Assembly (NCBI RefSeq): GCF_001676615.1
Contig: NZ_LYXZ01000020.1
Span: 62,001 to 126,000, forward strand
Length of the DNA: 64,000 nt
Source: Labrys sp. WJW
GTDB taxonomy: Bacteria; Pseudomonadota; Alphaproteobacteria; Rhizobiales; Labraceae
Direction: 5' to 3'
Made by a program: the position numbers and the translations under genes. The notes below the pieces were generated by a model that searched no databases, was not told the origin of the DNA, and worked only from the letters and a program-made list of their open reading frames with translations. Of this stretch, positions 10,650-19,181 are shown piece after piece (position 1 is the stretch's first letter; every line of letters starts with the position of its first letter).

Positions 10650-11519
10650 ATGAATCTCCTGATCTTCGGCCTCGGCTACACCGCCTCGCATTTCGCGGCC
10701 CGCTATGGCGAGCGCTTCGCCAAGATCACCGGCACTTTCCGCTCGACGGCGCCGCATGAGAAGCTACCGGACCTGCCTGGTGTGACGCGCCTCTCTTACG
10801 ACGGCCTTGCCGGTTCGCCAGCGGTTGAGGCGGCGATTGCCGAGGCGACGCACATCCTCACCTCCATTGCGCCCGACGATGATGGCGATCCCGTCCTGCG
10901 GCATTTCGGCTCGGCCCTCCGGCAGGCGCCGAAGCTGCAATGGATCGGCTATCTCTCCACCGTCGGGGTCTATGGCGATGCCGGCGGCGCCTGGATCGAC
11001 GAGACCGCGCCGCTGCGCCCGACCATGGCCCGCAATGCCATGCGGGTCGACGTCGAGAAGGAATGGCTCGAGCTTGGCCGCGGCAGGGACCTGCCGGTGC
11101 AGCTTTTCCGCCTGGCCGGCATTTACGGGCCGGGGCGCAACGCCGTGGTCAATCTCAAGCGCGGCTCCGCCCGGCGCGTCGTCAAGCCGGGGCAGGTGTT
11201 CAACCGCATCCATGTCGAGGACATCGCCGGTGCGGTCGCCGCCGGCATGGAGAAGTCCGGGGCGGGGCCAGCCTTTAACGTCACCGACAACGAGCCGGCC
11301 CCGCCCCAGGACGTGGTCACCTATGCCGCCGAGCTGCTCGGCATGACGCCGCCGGTCGAGATCGCCTATGTCGAGGCCCAGATGACACCGATGGCCCGGT
11401 CCTTCTATGGCGAGAACAAGCGCGTCTCGAACCGCCGGGTCCGTGAGGAGCTGGGTTATGCGCTGCGCTATCCGACCTATCGCGAGGGCATCCGCGCCTG
11501 TTTCGACGCGGATGCGTGA
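10650..11519 (+). CDS. SDR family NAD(P)-dependent epimerase-like protein (YeeZ-like)
   Basis: The 289-residue protein is an extended short-chain dehydrogenase/reductase. It opens with the nucleotide-binding motif IFGLGYTASHFA and has YLSTVGVYGD near residue 104, FRLAGIYGPGRN and NRIHVEDIAGAV, all typical of YeeZ-type proteins. The canonical YxxxK is not obvious, so catalysis as an epimerase is uncertain. The ATG at 10650 is preferred over the one nine bases earlier because AGGA at 10637 is correctly spaced from it. Substrate unknown. Confidence 0.85.
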   Translation: MNLLIFGLGYTASHFAARYGERFAKITGTFRSTAPHEKLPDLPGVTRLSYDGLAGSPAVEAAIAEATHILTSIAPDDDGDPVLRHFGSALRQAPKLQWIGYLSTVGVYGDAGGAWIDETAPLRPTMARNAMRVDVEKEWLELGRGRDLPVQLFRLAGIYGPGRNAVVNLKRGSARRVVKPGQVFNRIHVEDIAGAVAAGMEKSGAGPAFNVTDNEPAPPQDVVTYAAELLGMTPPVEIAYVEAQMTPMARSFYGENKRVSNRRVREELGYALRYPTYREGIRACFDADA

Positions 11520-11571
11520 TCGTTCTTGAGCCGATCTTCTTTCCGATTTGCAGCGCCGGAAACGCAGGTCT

Positions 11572-11665
11572 TTGCCATGCCCGGGCTTGATCCGGGCATC
11601 CGGAACGCCGCTATCCGTTAGACGGGAAGGGGGCTGGATTGCCGGTCAGGCCCGGCAATGACTAA
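11572..11665. repeat. Palindromic repeat related to the 4192-4397 family
   Basis: Two hairpins, ATGCCCGGGCTTGATCCGGGCAT and ATTGCCGGTCAGGCCCGGCAAT, flank a non-palindromic centre of about 45 bases. The layout matches the inner part of the larger repeat at 4221-4375. It fills the gap between two convergent genes and could also stop transcription from both sides. Confidence 0.7.
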
Positions 11666-11721
11666 GGCGGCATTCATTTCCGTCCGTTGTCGAGTGTGGA
11701 TTCGACCAGCCAATGCTCCGC

Positions 11722-12381
11722 TCATTGCGGAATGACCGGCCGTGTGCTGCCAATCGGCCGTCCTGGCCGGCCGGGACGGAAGACCGGCTTCGGACGTGGG
11801 CCGCCATGATGGGGAGGCCTCACTCCGGGCGGACGAACGCCAGGTGGGCGGCCTCCAGGAGGACGGACCACTGGCGGGCGTGTCCCGGGCGGGCCGATGA
11901 CGGGCGGTCGTGGGCGCCAGCCCGGCCCGTGATGGGGCGGCCGCGGCCGGCCATGGCCCCACCAGGTGTTGTACCAGGGACGCCGCACATAATAGCGATC
12001 CCAATAGGCATAGCTGAAGACGATGGCCGGTATCGCCAGGGCGCCGATGCCGACATTGCGGTTCGCGGCGGCGGACAGATATTTGTTCGCCGACCAGCCC
12101 CGCTCGCCGCGTACGGAAATATCGCACCAGGAGCGATCGCTGAGGCAGCCATGGATGAGGACTGATTCGCCCGGGCGCAGCGTGGTGACGGCGGGATATT
12201 GGGTGCCGGGACCAGCACGCAGGTTGACATTGGCGGTGGCATAGCCCCGCACGGCCGCCTGCGCGCCGCCCGCCACCAGGAGGACGCCGCTGCCGGCCAG
12301 GATGGCGATGAGCAAAGTCCGGACCAGGAGCGGGATACGGATGAGGAGGCCCGGGATATCGAACTGAGGTGAGGGCATCAT
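11722..12381 (-). CDS. SH3 domain-containing protein with proline-rich tail
   Basis: The 219-residue protein has one N-terminal hydrophobic segment (about residues 15-42, ending AGGAQAA), acting as signal peptide or anchor. A bacterial SH3 (SH3_3-type) domain follows at about 43-105, with VNLRAGPGTQYPAV and GWSANKYL. A second short hydrophobic stretch is followed by a Pro/Arg/Gly-rich tail with irregular repeats of RPPGVRPP type. Bacterial SH3 domains commonly bind cell-wall material, so an envelope role is inferred. Adjacent ATGs at 12381 and 12378 have GGGG upstream; a longer frame exists but has no better start. Confidence 0.75.
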   Translation of the reverse strand: MMPSPQFDIPGLLIRIPLLVRTLLIAILAGSGVLLVAGGAQAAVRGYATANVNLRAGPGTQYPAVTTLRPGESVLIHGCLSDRSWCDISVRGERGWSANKYLSAAANRNVGIGALAIPAIVFSYAYWDRYYVRRPWYNTWWGHGRPRPPHHGPGWRPRPPVIGPPGTRPPVVRPPGGRPPGVRPPGVRPPHHGGPRPKPVFRPGRPGRPIGSTRPVIPQ

Positions 12382-12521
12382 GCAACCCCATGCAGTGGAA
12401 GCCGCCCTGCAGAAAAGCCGGGGCGGCCTGACGCGCCTGACAATGCAACGCGCAGACGTCTTCGCCAAGCGGGCAAGCCGAATATTCCGGTATTATTCGG
12501 TAGATTGACCGTGATGGCGGT

Positions 12522-13244
12522 TCAGAGCGAAGCCGACAGATCGGTCAGGAAGCCGGCAATGTCGTCCGTGACATAGTCGACATGCTCGGCCTGCACTCGC
12601 TCGATTTCCCAGGCGTCACGCACGATCTCGGCATCGAGCCTAGGCAGAACCAGCACGGTGCGCATGCCCCGGTCATGCGGCACGATCAGATTGCGGGAAA
12701 GATCCTCGAACATGGCGGCGCGGCTGGGGTCGACGTCATGACGGGCAAAAAAGCTTGCATAGGTGTCGGCGGCGGGCTTGGGCAGGTAGTCGGCCGAGAC
12801 GATGTCGAAGACGTCGGCGAAATGCTCCTCCACGCCCAGGCGTTTGACGATGTTCAGGGCATGCCGGGTGGTACCCGAGGTGAAGATCAGCTTGCGGCCG
12901 GGCAGCAGGCTGAGCGCGGTGCCGAGCAGCGGGTTGGGCTCCAGCGGGGAATGGTCGATATCATGTGCGAATTCGAGGAAATACGCGGGATCCACGCCTT
13001 CGTCGATCATCAGGCCGCGCAGCGAAGTCCCGTAACGCTGATAGTAATATTTCTGCAGCCCGCGCGCAGTGAGGCCGTCGACACCATAGTAATTCGCCAT
13101 CCAGGTGGTGATGCGGTTGTCGACCTGCTCCCACAAATTGGCGTGGTGAGGGTAAAGCGTATTGTCGAGATCGAAGACCCATGTGTCGACATGGGCGAAA
13201 TCCGCCGACAGCTTTTCCCTGATTGTGGCTACGCTCTGATCCAT
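12522..13244 (-). CDS. HAD family pyrimidine 5'-nucleotidase
   Basis: The 240-residue protein is a HAD-superfamily phosphatase of the SDT1/pyrimidine 5'-nucleotidase type. The nucleophile motif VFDLDNTLYPH is at about residues 23-33, the motif II threonine lies in FTSGTTRHA, and the motif IV acid in MFEDLSRNL. It would release nucleosides from pyrimidine nucleotides in the cytoplasm. Starts at 13244 (ATG) and 13259 (ATG) are both possible. In many Rhizobiales this gene lies between argB and dapD, and here it is 5 kb from argB on the same strand. Confidence 0.88.
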   Translation of the reverse strand: MDQSVATIREKLSADFAHVDTWVFDLDNTLYPHHANLWEQVDNRITTWMANYYGVDGLTARGLQKYYYQRYGTSLRGLMIDEGVDPAYFLEFAHDIDHSPLEPNPLLGTALSLLPGRKLIFTSGTTRHALNIVKRLGVEEHFADVFDIVSADYLPKPAADTYASFFARHDVDPSRAAMFEDLSRNLIVPHDRGMRTVLVLPRLDAEIVRDAWEIERVQAEHVDYVTDDIAGFLTDLSASL

Positions 13245-13413
13245 GCTCGTCTCTATCATCCTTATGCCAGCATCGAGTGGCAAAGTTAAGGATGGATTGC
13301 GCGCGAAGAGGGGGCATTTCGCGCTTGTCCTGTCATCGGTTGCCTGCGGGATGCTATCAAATCCGGCGCGCCCCTGATTCCGAAGGGAGCCGCAATGGAA
13401 TGGAAGGGCAGCA

Positions 13414-14106
13414 ATGACAGCGCGCGGTGAAGTCAAGCCTATCGACAGCTGGTATGTCGACCTGGAGGCCGAGAACGCCATGGGCGAGGGCCACGCCCCG
13501 ATCTGGCGCCATCTCATCGGACAGGTGATGGAGCGCGACCTCAGCGACTGTACTGTCCTGGACTTCGGCTGCAACCAGGGCGGCTTCCTGCGCCACCTCC
13601 ATGCCATGTTGCCCTTCAAGCGGGCGCTCGGCGTCGATATCGCCGCAAAGTCGATCGAGAGAGCCAATGAGCTTCGGGCCGGCCTGCCGATCCGCTACGA
13701 GGTTCGCTCGACGATGCGGGGCGAGGACGCCCGGTTCGACATCGCCTTCAGCCACGAGGTCATCTATCTCATTCCGGATATCGCCGCGCATGCCGCCGAT
13801 ATCTTTTCGGCCCTCAAGCCGGGCGGCGTCTATTATGCGGTGACGGGCTGCCATACCGACAATCCGCTCTGGCCGCGCTGGCGCAAGCTCGTGGCGGAGC
13901 GGACGAACACCGTCGTCCAGGACCGTTCGATCACCGACTATGCTCGCGTCTTCAGCGAGGCCGGCTTCGAGGTTGCCGGGCGCCGGCTGCGTTTCGAGGG
14001 CTTCCTTCCCTATTCGGGCGAAAGCGGCTGGATGCCCGACTTTGCCGACGAACTCGACTATTACGGGCAGACCAAGATCCTGTTTCGCCTGGTCAAGCCG
14101 CGCTGA
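13414..14106 (+). CDS. Class I SAM-dependent methyltransferase
   Basis: This 230-residue protein has the Rossmann-like methyltransferase fold. Motif I is VLDFGCNQGGFLRHL at about residues 46-60, the acidic end of strand 2 is GVDIAAKSIERA, and motif IV/VI region has FSHEVIYLIPDI and ALKPGGVYYAVTG. No family motif reveals the acceptor. It is divergent from the HAD gene and convergent with the iron ABC operon. Confidence 0.85.
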   Translation: MTARGEVKPIDSWYVDLEAENAMGEGHAPIWRHLIGQVMERDLSDCTVLDFGCNQGGFLRHLHAMLPFKRALGVDIAAKSIERANELRAGLPIRYEVRSTMRGEDARFDIAFSHEVIYLIPDIAAHAADIFSALKPGGVYYAVTGCHTDNPLWPRWRKLVAERTNTVVQDRSITDYARVFSEAGFEVAGRRLRFEGFLPYSGESGWMPDFADELDYYGQTKILFRLVKPR

Positions 14107-14127
14107 ACCGTGTTGGCGTGAAGCGTG

Positions 14128-14940
14128 CTATCCACTCACGCTCGGTGGCCGTGTGCCGATCTCGACGTCGAAATGCGGGGCGCTGCCGGGGCCGAGGCTG
14201 ACGAAGCGCCCGCGCACGTTGAACACGCGCTCGATCAGGCCGCTCGCCGCCAGGGCCTCCGCGGTGCCGTCGAACACCAGCCGGCCCTTTTCGAGCAGGG
14301 ATATCCGGTCACAGACGGCCATGGCCTGGTTGAGGTCGTGCAGCGCCATCACCACGGTGACGGCCCGTTCGCGGGCGAGGCGCGTGAGCAACTCCAGCAC
14401 TTCCACCTGATGGCCGATGTCGAGGAAGGAGGTCGGCTCGTCGAGCATGATGATGTCGGCCTGCTGGGCCAGGGCCGCCGAGATCCAGGCCCTCTGCCGC
14501 TCGCCGCCGGAAAGCTGGCGCAGGCTGCGCTGGGCCAGGGCCGTCAGGCCGGTGCTTTCGAGCGCCCAGTCGATGGCGTCGAAATCGGCCGTGCCATAGC
14601 TGCGCAGCAGGCCGACATGGGCAAAGCGCCCTTGCCGGACCAGCTGTTCCACCGTCATCTCGTCGGGAGCCTGCGGCTGCTGGGGCATGAAGGACAGGCG
14701 CCGGGCGAGCTCCCGGCGTGACATCGTCGACACGGTCCGGCCATCGAGGGTGACCCGCCCCTGGTTGGGCTGGATCAGCCCGGCGGCCGCCTGCAGCGCG
14801 GTGCTTTTTCCCGAGCCGTTGGAACCGATCAACGCGCGGATCTCACCGCGCTCCAGCTTGAAGTCGAATCCCTGCAGTGCCTTGTGGCTGCCATAGGAGA
14901 CGGAAAGGGCGGAGCAGGAGAGGATCATGGCGGCACTCAT
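14128..14940 (-). CDS. Iron/siderophore-type ABC transporter ATP-binding protein (FecE-like)
   Basis: The 270-residue ATPase has Walker A GSNGSGKST (about residue 37), signature LSGGERQRAW, Walker B IIMLDEPTSFLDIGHQ and the switch histidine in ALHDLNQA. The sequence is closest in style to FecE/FhuC ATPases. The ATG at 14940 is chosen because it overlaps the TGA of the permease by four bases (ATGA). It is the last gene of a four-gene operon for a ferric chelate or a related ligand. Confidence 0.92.
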   Translation of the reverse strand: MSAAMILSCSALSVSYGSHKALQGFDFKLERGEIRALIGSNGSGKSTALQAAAGLIQPNQGRVTLDGRTVSTMSRRELARRLSFMPQQPQAPDEMTVEQLVRQGRFAHVGLLRSYGTADFDAIDWALESTGLTALAQRSLRQLSGGERQRAWISAALAQQADIIMLDEPTSFLDIGHQVEVLELLTRLARERAVTVVMALHDLNQAMAVCDRISLLEKGRLVFDGTAEALAASGLIERVFNVRGRFVSLGPGSAPHFDVEIGTRPPSVSG

Positions 14941-15971
14941 GGCAGGCGACGCAGCAGGGTGACGAGGATCGGCGCGCCGCCGATGGCCGTGACGACACCG
15001 ATGGGGATCTCGTCGGCTTGCCCGATCAGGCGGCCGATGAGATCGGCGGCCGTGACCAGCATGGCGCCGAGAAGGATGGTGAGCGGTATTACGGCGCCGC
15101 CATGCCGGCCCGCCAGCATGCGGGCGAGATGGGGCACCACCAGGCCGACGAAGACCAGCGGCCCGACTGCGCCCACCGCGCTGGCGGCAAGGCCGCAGGC
15201 CAGCATCAGCACCAGGGTGAAGTGGCGCCTGTAGTCGAGGCCGAAGGAACGCGCCACCGGCGCCTCGAACCGCAGCATGTCGATCGAGCGGTGCAGGAAG
15301 GGCAGGGCGGCCAAGCCGGCGATCGTGAAGGGCAGCAGGAACAGCACATGCTCCCAGCTGCGGGCATAGAGGCTGCCGGAAAGCCATTCCAGCAGGATCT
15401 CGATACGCGCGGAACCCCAGCCGGTGATAAGGCCGATGGCCAGGGCATGGAGGACCGCCCCCACGGCGATGCCGCAGAGCGTGATGCGCAGGGGGCCGAG
15501 ATCGTGCCGGAGTGCCAGCAGATAGATGATGCCGCCGGCGACGAGGCCGCCGATCAGGCCCGCGGCGGGAAGCCAGGCGACGGGGAGCTGATAGAGCATG
15601 TTGCTGCCACCAGTCGTTCCGTAGACGGTGGCGAGCAGGAAGAGGGTAACGGCGAGCGTTGCGCCCTGCGAGACGCCCATCAGCGTGGGATCGGCGAGGG
15701 GATTGCGGGTGATGTTCTGCAGGAGCAGGCCTGCCAGCGCGAAGTGAATCCCTGCCAGGATGCCGGTGATCACCCGTGGCACGCGGAAATCGCCGATGAT
15801 GAGATTTGCTTGCCGACTGCCCTGTCCCGTCAGGGCGGCCAGTACGTCGGCAGGCGCGACATGGCTGGCGCCGAGGAAGATGGCGGCGACGGCCACCAGC
15901 AGCGGGGCCCCGAGCAGCAGGGTGAGCCAGCTTCGTGCGGCAGGCGATCTCCGGGGCAACGGCCTCGTCAT
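14937..15971 (-). CDS. FecCD family ABC permease, second subunit
   Basis: The 344-residue inner-membrane permease belongs to the FecCD (BtuC/FhuB) family, with about nine or ten transmembrane segments. Family motifs visible are NPLADPTLMGVSQGA and VGPLVFVGLVVPHLAR. It starts one base after the TGA of the neighbouring permease and overlaps the ATPase start. It presumably pairs with that permease to form the import channel. Confidence 0.93.
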   Translation of the reverse strand: MTRPLPRRSPAARSWLTLLLGAPLLVAVAAIFLGASHVAPADVLAALTGQGSRQANLIIGDFRVPRVITGILAGIHFALAGLLLQNITRNPLADPTLMGVSQGATLAVTLFLLATVYGTTGGSNMLYQLPVAWLPAAGLIGGLVAGGIIYLLALRHDLGPLRITLCGIAVGAVLHALAIGLITGWGSARIEILLEWLSGSLYARSWEHVLFLLPFTIAGLAALPFLHRSIDMLRFEAPVARSFGLDYRRHFTLVLMLACGLAASAVGAVGPLVFVGLVVPHLARMLAGRHGGAVIPLTILLGAMLVTAADLIGRLIGQADEIPIGVVTAIGGAPILVTLLRRLP

Positions 15972-15972
15972 C

Positions 15973-17013
15973 TCAGCGCTCCCGGCCAGCGCCGAAATTC
16001 GGCCTTTGCGTCAGATAGACGAAATAGGGGCCGCCGATCAGGGCAGTGATGATGCTGACGGGAATCTCGCGTGGGGCCGCGAGGCTGCGCGCCAGCACGT
16101 CGGCGGCCACCAGCAGCATGCCGCCCGCCGCTAGGTTGAGCATGACGGCTGTCGCCGGCCCGGACGGGCGCAACAGGCGCACGATATGGGGGACGGCGAG
16201 GCCGATGAAGGCGATCGGCCCGGCCACCGGCGTGATGCCGGCGACCGGCAGTGTCGCCAGCACGAGCAGGACGGGCTTCCATAGGGCAGGATTGAGACCC
16301 ATGCCGGCCGCGGCCTGATCGCTGAGGGACAGCATGGCGACGACGCGGTGGCAGAGCAGCGCCCCGATCAGGCTGGCCCCGATCCAGGGCAGCATGAAGG
16401 CGATGTGGCTCCAGGATCGTCCCTGCAGGCCACCGGAGAGCCAGAACAGCACGGCCGGCGATTGCGGGCCGCCCAGCAGCAGCATGTAGGTGGTGATACC
16501 GCCCAGGAAGAGCGCGACGGCCACGCCGCCGAGAGCCAGGCGCAGCGGCGAGGTGCGGCCGCCGCGGGCGATCCAGAAGGTGGTTGCCGCGGCTGCGAGT
16601 CCACCGGCAAGGCCGATCGGCGCGTAATAGATCGAGGAGAGCCAGGGCAGGAAGACGAAGCAGCCGACGATCGAGGCGACGGCGCCTGCGGTGACGCCGG
16701 TCAGATCGGGGGAGGCCAGGGGATTGCGGCTGAACGACTGCAGCAGATAGCCCGACAGGCTGAGGCCCCCGCCCGCCAGGAAGGCGGCGATGCTGCGCGG
16801 CAGGCGCAGGGTCCAGACGATGGTGCTGTCGATGTTCGTGGTGGGCGCAAAGATCGCGTTGAGCGCAGCGTCGAGACGCATGGGCTTGGCGCCGACCAGC
16901 AGGCCGCCGAAGCCGGCCAGGGTGGCGATCAGCAGGAACAGGCCCACCAGGGCGAAAGCGGGCAGGTGTCCGCTGGCCGCTCCTGTGGGCTGTCTTGCCG
17001 CCATTCCTCTCAT
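15973..17013 (-). CDS. FecCD family ABC permease, first subunit
   Basis: This 346-residue paralogue of the downstream permease shows the same hallmarks, NPLASPDLTGVTAGA and AGPIAFIGLAVPHIVR, in an about ten-segment membrane protein. Its ATG overlaps the TGA of the binding-protein gene by four bases. Two separate FecCD subunits, rather than one fused FhuB, point to a heterodimeric FecCD-type importer. Confidence 0.93.
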   Translation of the reverse strand: MRGMAARQPTGAASGHLPAFALVGLFLLIATLAGFGGLLVGAKPMRLDAALNAIFAPTTNIDSTIVWTLRLPRSIAAFLAGGGLSLSGYLLQSFSRNPLASPDLTGVTAGAVASIVGCFVFLPWLSSIYYAPIGLAGGLAAAATTFWIARGGRTSPLRLALGGVAVALFLGGITTYMLLLGGPQSPAVLFWLSGGLQGRSWSHIAFMLPWIGASLIGALLCHRVVAMLSLSDQAAAGMGLNPALWKPVLLVLATLPVAGITPVAGPIAFIGLAVPHIVRLLRPSGPATAVMLNLAAGGMLLVAADVLARSLAAPREIPVSIITALIGGPYFVYLTQRPNFGAGRER

Positions 17014-17981
17014 TTCGGGGCGGCGGGGATCAGCTTGGCCGCTTCCGCCTTGACGTCGGGCTTGGGGAAAACATCCGGATAGAGGTAATGCGCCGCCTCG
17101 CGCAGAACGACCTCACGCGCGATCGGGCCGTGCGCCTCCACCCACTGGTCGCCGACATAATAGACCCGGCCGTTCTTGACGGCGGACAGGCTGCTCCAGA
17201 TCGGATTGTTTTCATTGGGGCGATCCGGGCCGTAGTCATAGACGAAGATGACTTCGGGGTCCTTCTCCAGCATGGTTTCGAGGCTCATCTCAACCCCGAA
17301 GTTGTCGACCTTGTAGGGGGCAGGATTGTTGCCGGCGATGTTCTCGCCGCCCAGGGCCGTGAGGATCGCCGCGGTCATGTTCTCGTTGTAGAAGGTCCAG
17401 GGCGCATCGCCCGCCCACATCACCTGGAAGCGGGGATGTACGCCCTTGGGCGCCTTGGCGGCGAAGGCGGCGAGATCCTGTTTGAACTCGGCATTGAGCT
17501 GTTCAGCCCGCTCCTTTTTTCCAAGCAGGGTGGCAAGCTGCAGGATGGTGCGGTCGCTGTCGTCGTAGAGTTCGAGATTATAGGCCAGATAGGGGGCGAT
17601 CTTCTGGTATTGCGCCGCATTGCCCTCGGTGTAGCGGCGCATGGCGACGATCAGGTCGGGCTTGGCCTCGGCAAGCAGCTCCAGATTGGGCTTGGCGCGC
17701 TGGCCAATCTGGGGGAGGTCACCCGTCCGTCCGAGCAGGAAGTCGGGCTCCCGGCCCTTGACCATATAGGTGGTGGCGATCGGCTTGAGACCGAGAGCGA
17801 GCATCAGGTCCACGCCGAAATAGGAGATCGCTGCCACGCGCTTTGGCGTGGCCGGCACATCGACCTTGATGCCACGATCATCCGTGATCGCGATGGGCTT
17901 GGCTTCCTCGGCCAGGACCGCGCCGCCAAAAAGCAGAGATAGGAGGCTCGCTTTCAGTAGTATCGTGATCGCTCTGAACAA
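17010..17981 (-). CDS. Iron-chelate type periplasmic ABC binding protein (FecB/FepB-like)
   Basis: The 323-residue exported protein has a signal peptide (about residues 1-24, ending AVLAEE) and the class III binding-protein layout, two lobes joined by a long helix. The N-lobe has KRVAAISYFGVDLMLALGLKP, and LLAEAKPDLIVAMRRY follows. It captures the ligand for the FecCD permeases. The start appears to be TTG at 17981, because the frame is closed by a TAA about 19 bases further upstream and no ATG precedes the signal peptide. Ligand identity (siderophore, citrate or haem) cannot be read. A 10-bp-arm AT-rich palindrome immediately upstream suggests metal-dependent control. Confidence 0.9.
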   Translation of the reverse strand: MFRAITILLKASLLSLLFGGAVLAEEAKPIAITDDRGIKVDVPATPKRVAAISYFGVDLMLALGLKPIATTYMVKGREPDFLLGRTGDLPQIGQRAKPNLELLAEAKPDLIVAMRRYTEGNAAQYQKIAPYLAYNLELYDDSDRTILQLATLLGKKERAEQLNAEFKQDLAAFAAKAPKGVHPRFQVMWAGDAPWTFYNENMTAAILTALGGENIAGNNPAPYKVDNFGVEMSLETMLEKDPEVIFVYDYGPDRPNENNPIWSSLSAVKNGRVYYVGDQWVEAHGPIAREVVLREAAHYLYPDVFPKPDVKAEAAKLIPAAPK

Positions 17982-17992
17982 GATGTACCCAG

Positions 17993-18015
17993 ATTTTAAT
18001 TATTCTAATTAAAAT
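17993..18015. promoter_or_regulatory. AT-rich palindromic operator upstream of the iron ABC operon
   Basis: Arms ATTTTAATTA (17993-18002) and TAATTAAAAT (18006-18015) are perfect and separated by TTC. It begins 11 bases upstream of the binding-protein start codon. Its size and AT-rich symmetry resemble Fur/Irr-family boxes. Which regulator binds is not decided by sequence. Confidence 0.65.
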
Positions 18016-18049
18016 TACGCCAACTCGGCGCATCATAGGGTCGATTTAC

Positions 18050-18089
18050 AAGGCAATATCTTTGCCTTCAAGAGAATTTACTTGAAGGC
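18050..18089 (-). promoter_or_regulatory. Mutually exclusive leader hairpins upstream of the iron ABC operon
   Basis: GCCTTCAAG (18064-18072) can pair with CTTGAAGGC (18081-18089), while the overlapping TTGCCTT (18062-18068) can pair with AAGGCAA (18050-18056). The two stems share the GCCTT segment, so only one can form. This may be chance or the end of an unrelated transcript. Confidence 0.35.
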
Positions 18090-18113
18090 CGAGGGACGAG
18101 ATCGGAGGGTGGG

Positions 18114-18152
18114 GCAAACAAAAGCCCGCACCGGCGAATGCCGGTGCGGGCT
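18114..18152 (-). terminator. Intrinsic terminator of argB
   Basis: A 13-bp perfect stem (AGCCCGCACCGGC and GCCGGTGCGGGCT) with a four-base loop is followed, reading the minus strand, by TTTTGTTTG. It begins about 40 bases beyond the argB stop codon. Confidence 0.88.
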
Positions 18153-18193
18153 GAAAGCGGAACGGGGAAGCTGTGGACTGTGCGCTGCGGCGC

Positions 18194-19087
18194 TCAGCGC
18201 CGGATCAGCGTACCCGCGCCGTGATTGGTGAGGAGCTCCAGCAGCACGGCATGCGGCACCTTGCCGTCCATGATCACCACGGCCTCGACGCCCTTTTCGA
18301 GGGCATAGATGCAGGTCTCCACCTTGGGGATCATGCCGCCGGTGATGGTGCCGTCGGCGATCAGGCGGCGAATACCTTCCACGTCGATCTCTTCGATCAG
18401 GTTCTTGTCCTTGTCGAGGATGCCCGGCACGTCGGTCATCAAAAGGAGGCGGGTGGCGCCGAGCGCCCCGGCGATGGCACCGGCGAACGTATCGGCATTG
18501 ACATTGAAGGTGCCGCCATCCTCCGACGCCGCCACCGGCGCCAGCACCGGAATGATCTGCGAATGGATGATCTGGTCGAGCACGGTGGTGTCGACCTTGT
18601 CGGGCTCGCCCACGAAGCCGAGATCGACCACCTTCTCGATGGCGGAATCGGGATCGTAGACCGTGCGGGTCGCCTTCTTGGCGGTCAGCATGCGGCCGTC
18701 CTTGCCCGACAGCCCGACAGCGCGCCCGCCCGCGGCATTGATGAAGCCGACGAGCTGCTTGTTGATCGAGCCGGCCAGCACCATCTCCACCACCTCGACG
18801 CTGGCGGCGTCGGTGATGCGATGGCCGGTGGCGGCGAATTCGGACTTGATGCCGAGGCGCTGCAGCATTTCGGAGATCTGCGGGCCGCCGCCATGCACCA
18901 CCACCGGATTGAGGCCGGCCTGTTCGAGCAACACGATGTCGCGGGCGAAATCGCGGGCGAGCTGCTCGCTGCCCATGGCATGGCCGCCATATTTGACGAC
19001 GATGGTGGCATCGTCATGCTGCTGCATGTAGGGCAGGGCTTCGGAGAGGATTTCGGCCTTGTCGTGGACGCTCAAATTAGGGCTCAT
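18194..19087 (-). CDS. argB: Acetylglutamate kinase
   Basis: The 297-residue enzyme phosphorylates N-acetylglutamate, the second step of arginine biosynthesis. Motifs visible are the N-terminal [10 protein letters not shown], the substrate loop [13 protein letters not shown] near residue 65, [15 protein letters not shown], and [17 protein letters not shown] near residue 190. An N-terminal extension of about 25 residues before the kinase fold is the mark of arginine-inhibited hexameric enzymes. It is a single gene with its own terminator. Confidence 0.97.
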   Translation of the reverse strand: MSPNLSVHDKAEILSEALPYMQQHDDATIVVKYGGHAMGSEQLARDFARDIVLLEQAGLNPVVVHGGGPQISEMLQRLGIKSEFAATGHRITDAASVEVVEMVLAGSINKQLVGFINAAGGRAVGLSGKDGRMLTAKKATRTVYDPDSAIEKVVDLGFVGEPDKVDTTVLDQIIHSQIIPVLAPVAASEDGGTFNVNADTFAGAIAGALGATRLLLMTDVPGILDKDKNLIEEIDVEGIRRLIADGTITGGMIPKVETCIYALEKGVEAVVIMDGKVPHAVLLELLTNHGAGTLIRR

Positions 19088-19181
19088 GGCTACGGGATCC
19101 GAAAGAGACTGGAAGCGCTTTTACAGCATGCTGCGGGCATGAAAAGAGGCGATTGCGCCAAATCGCAAGATGCCCGGGCAG

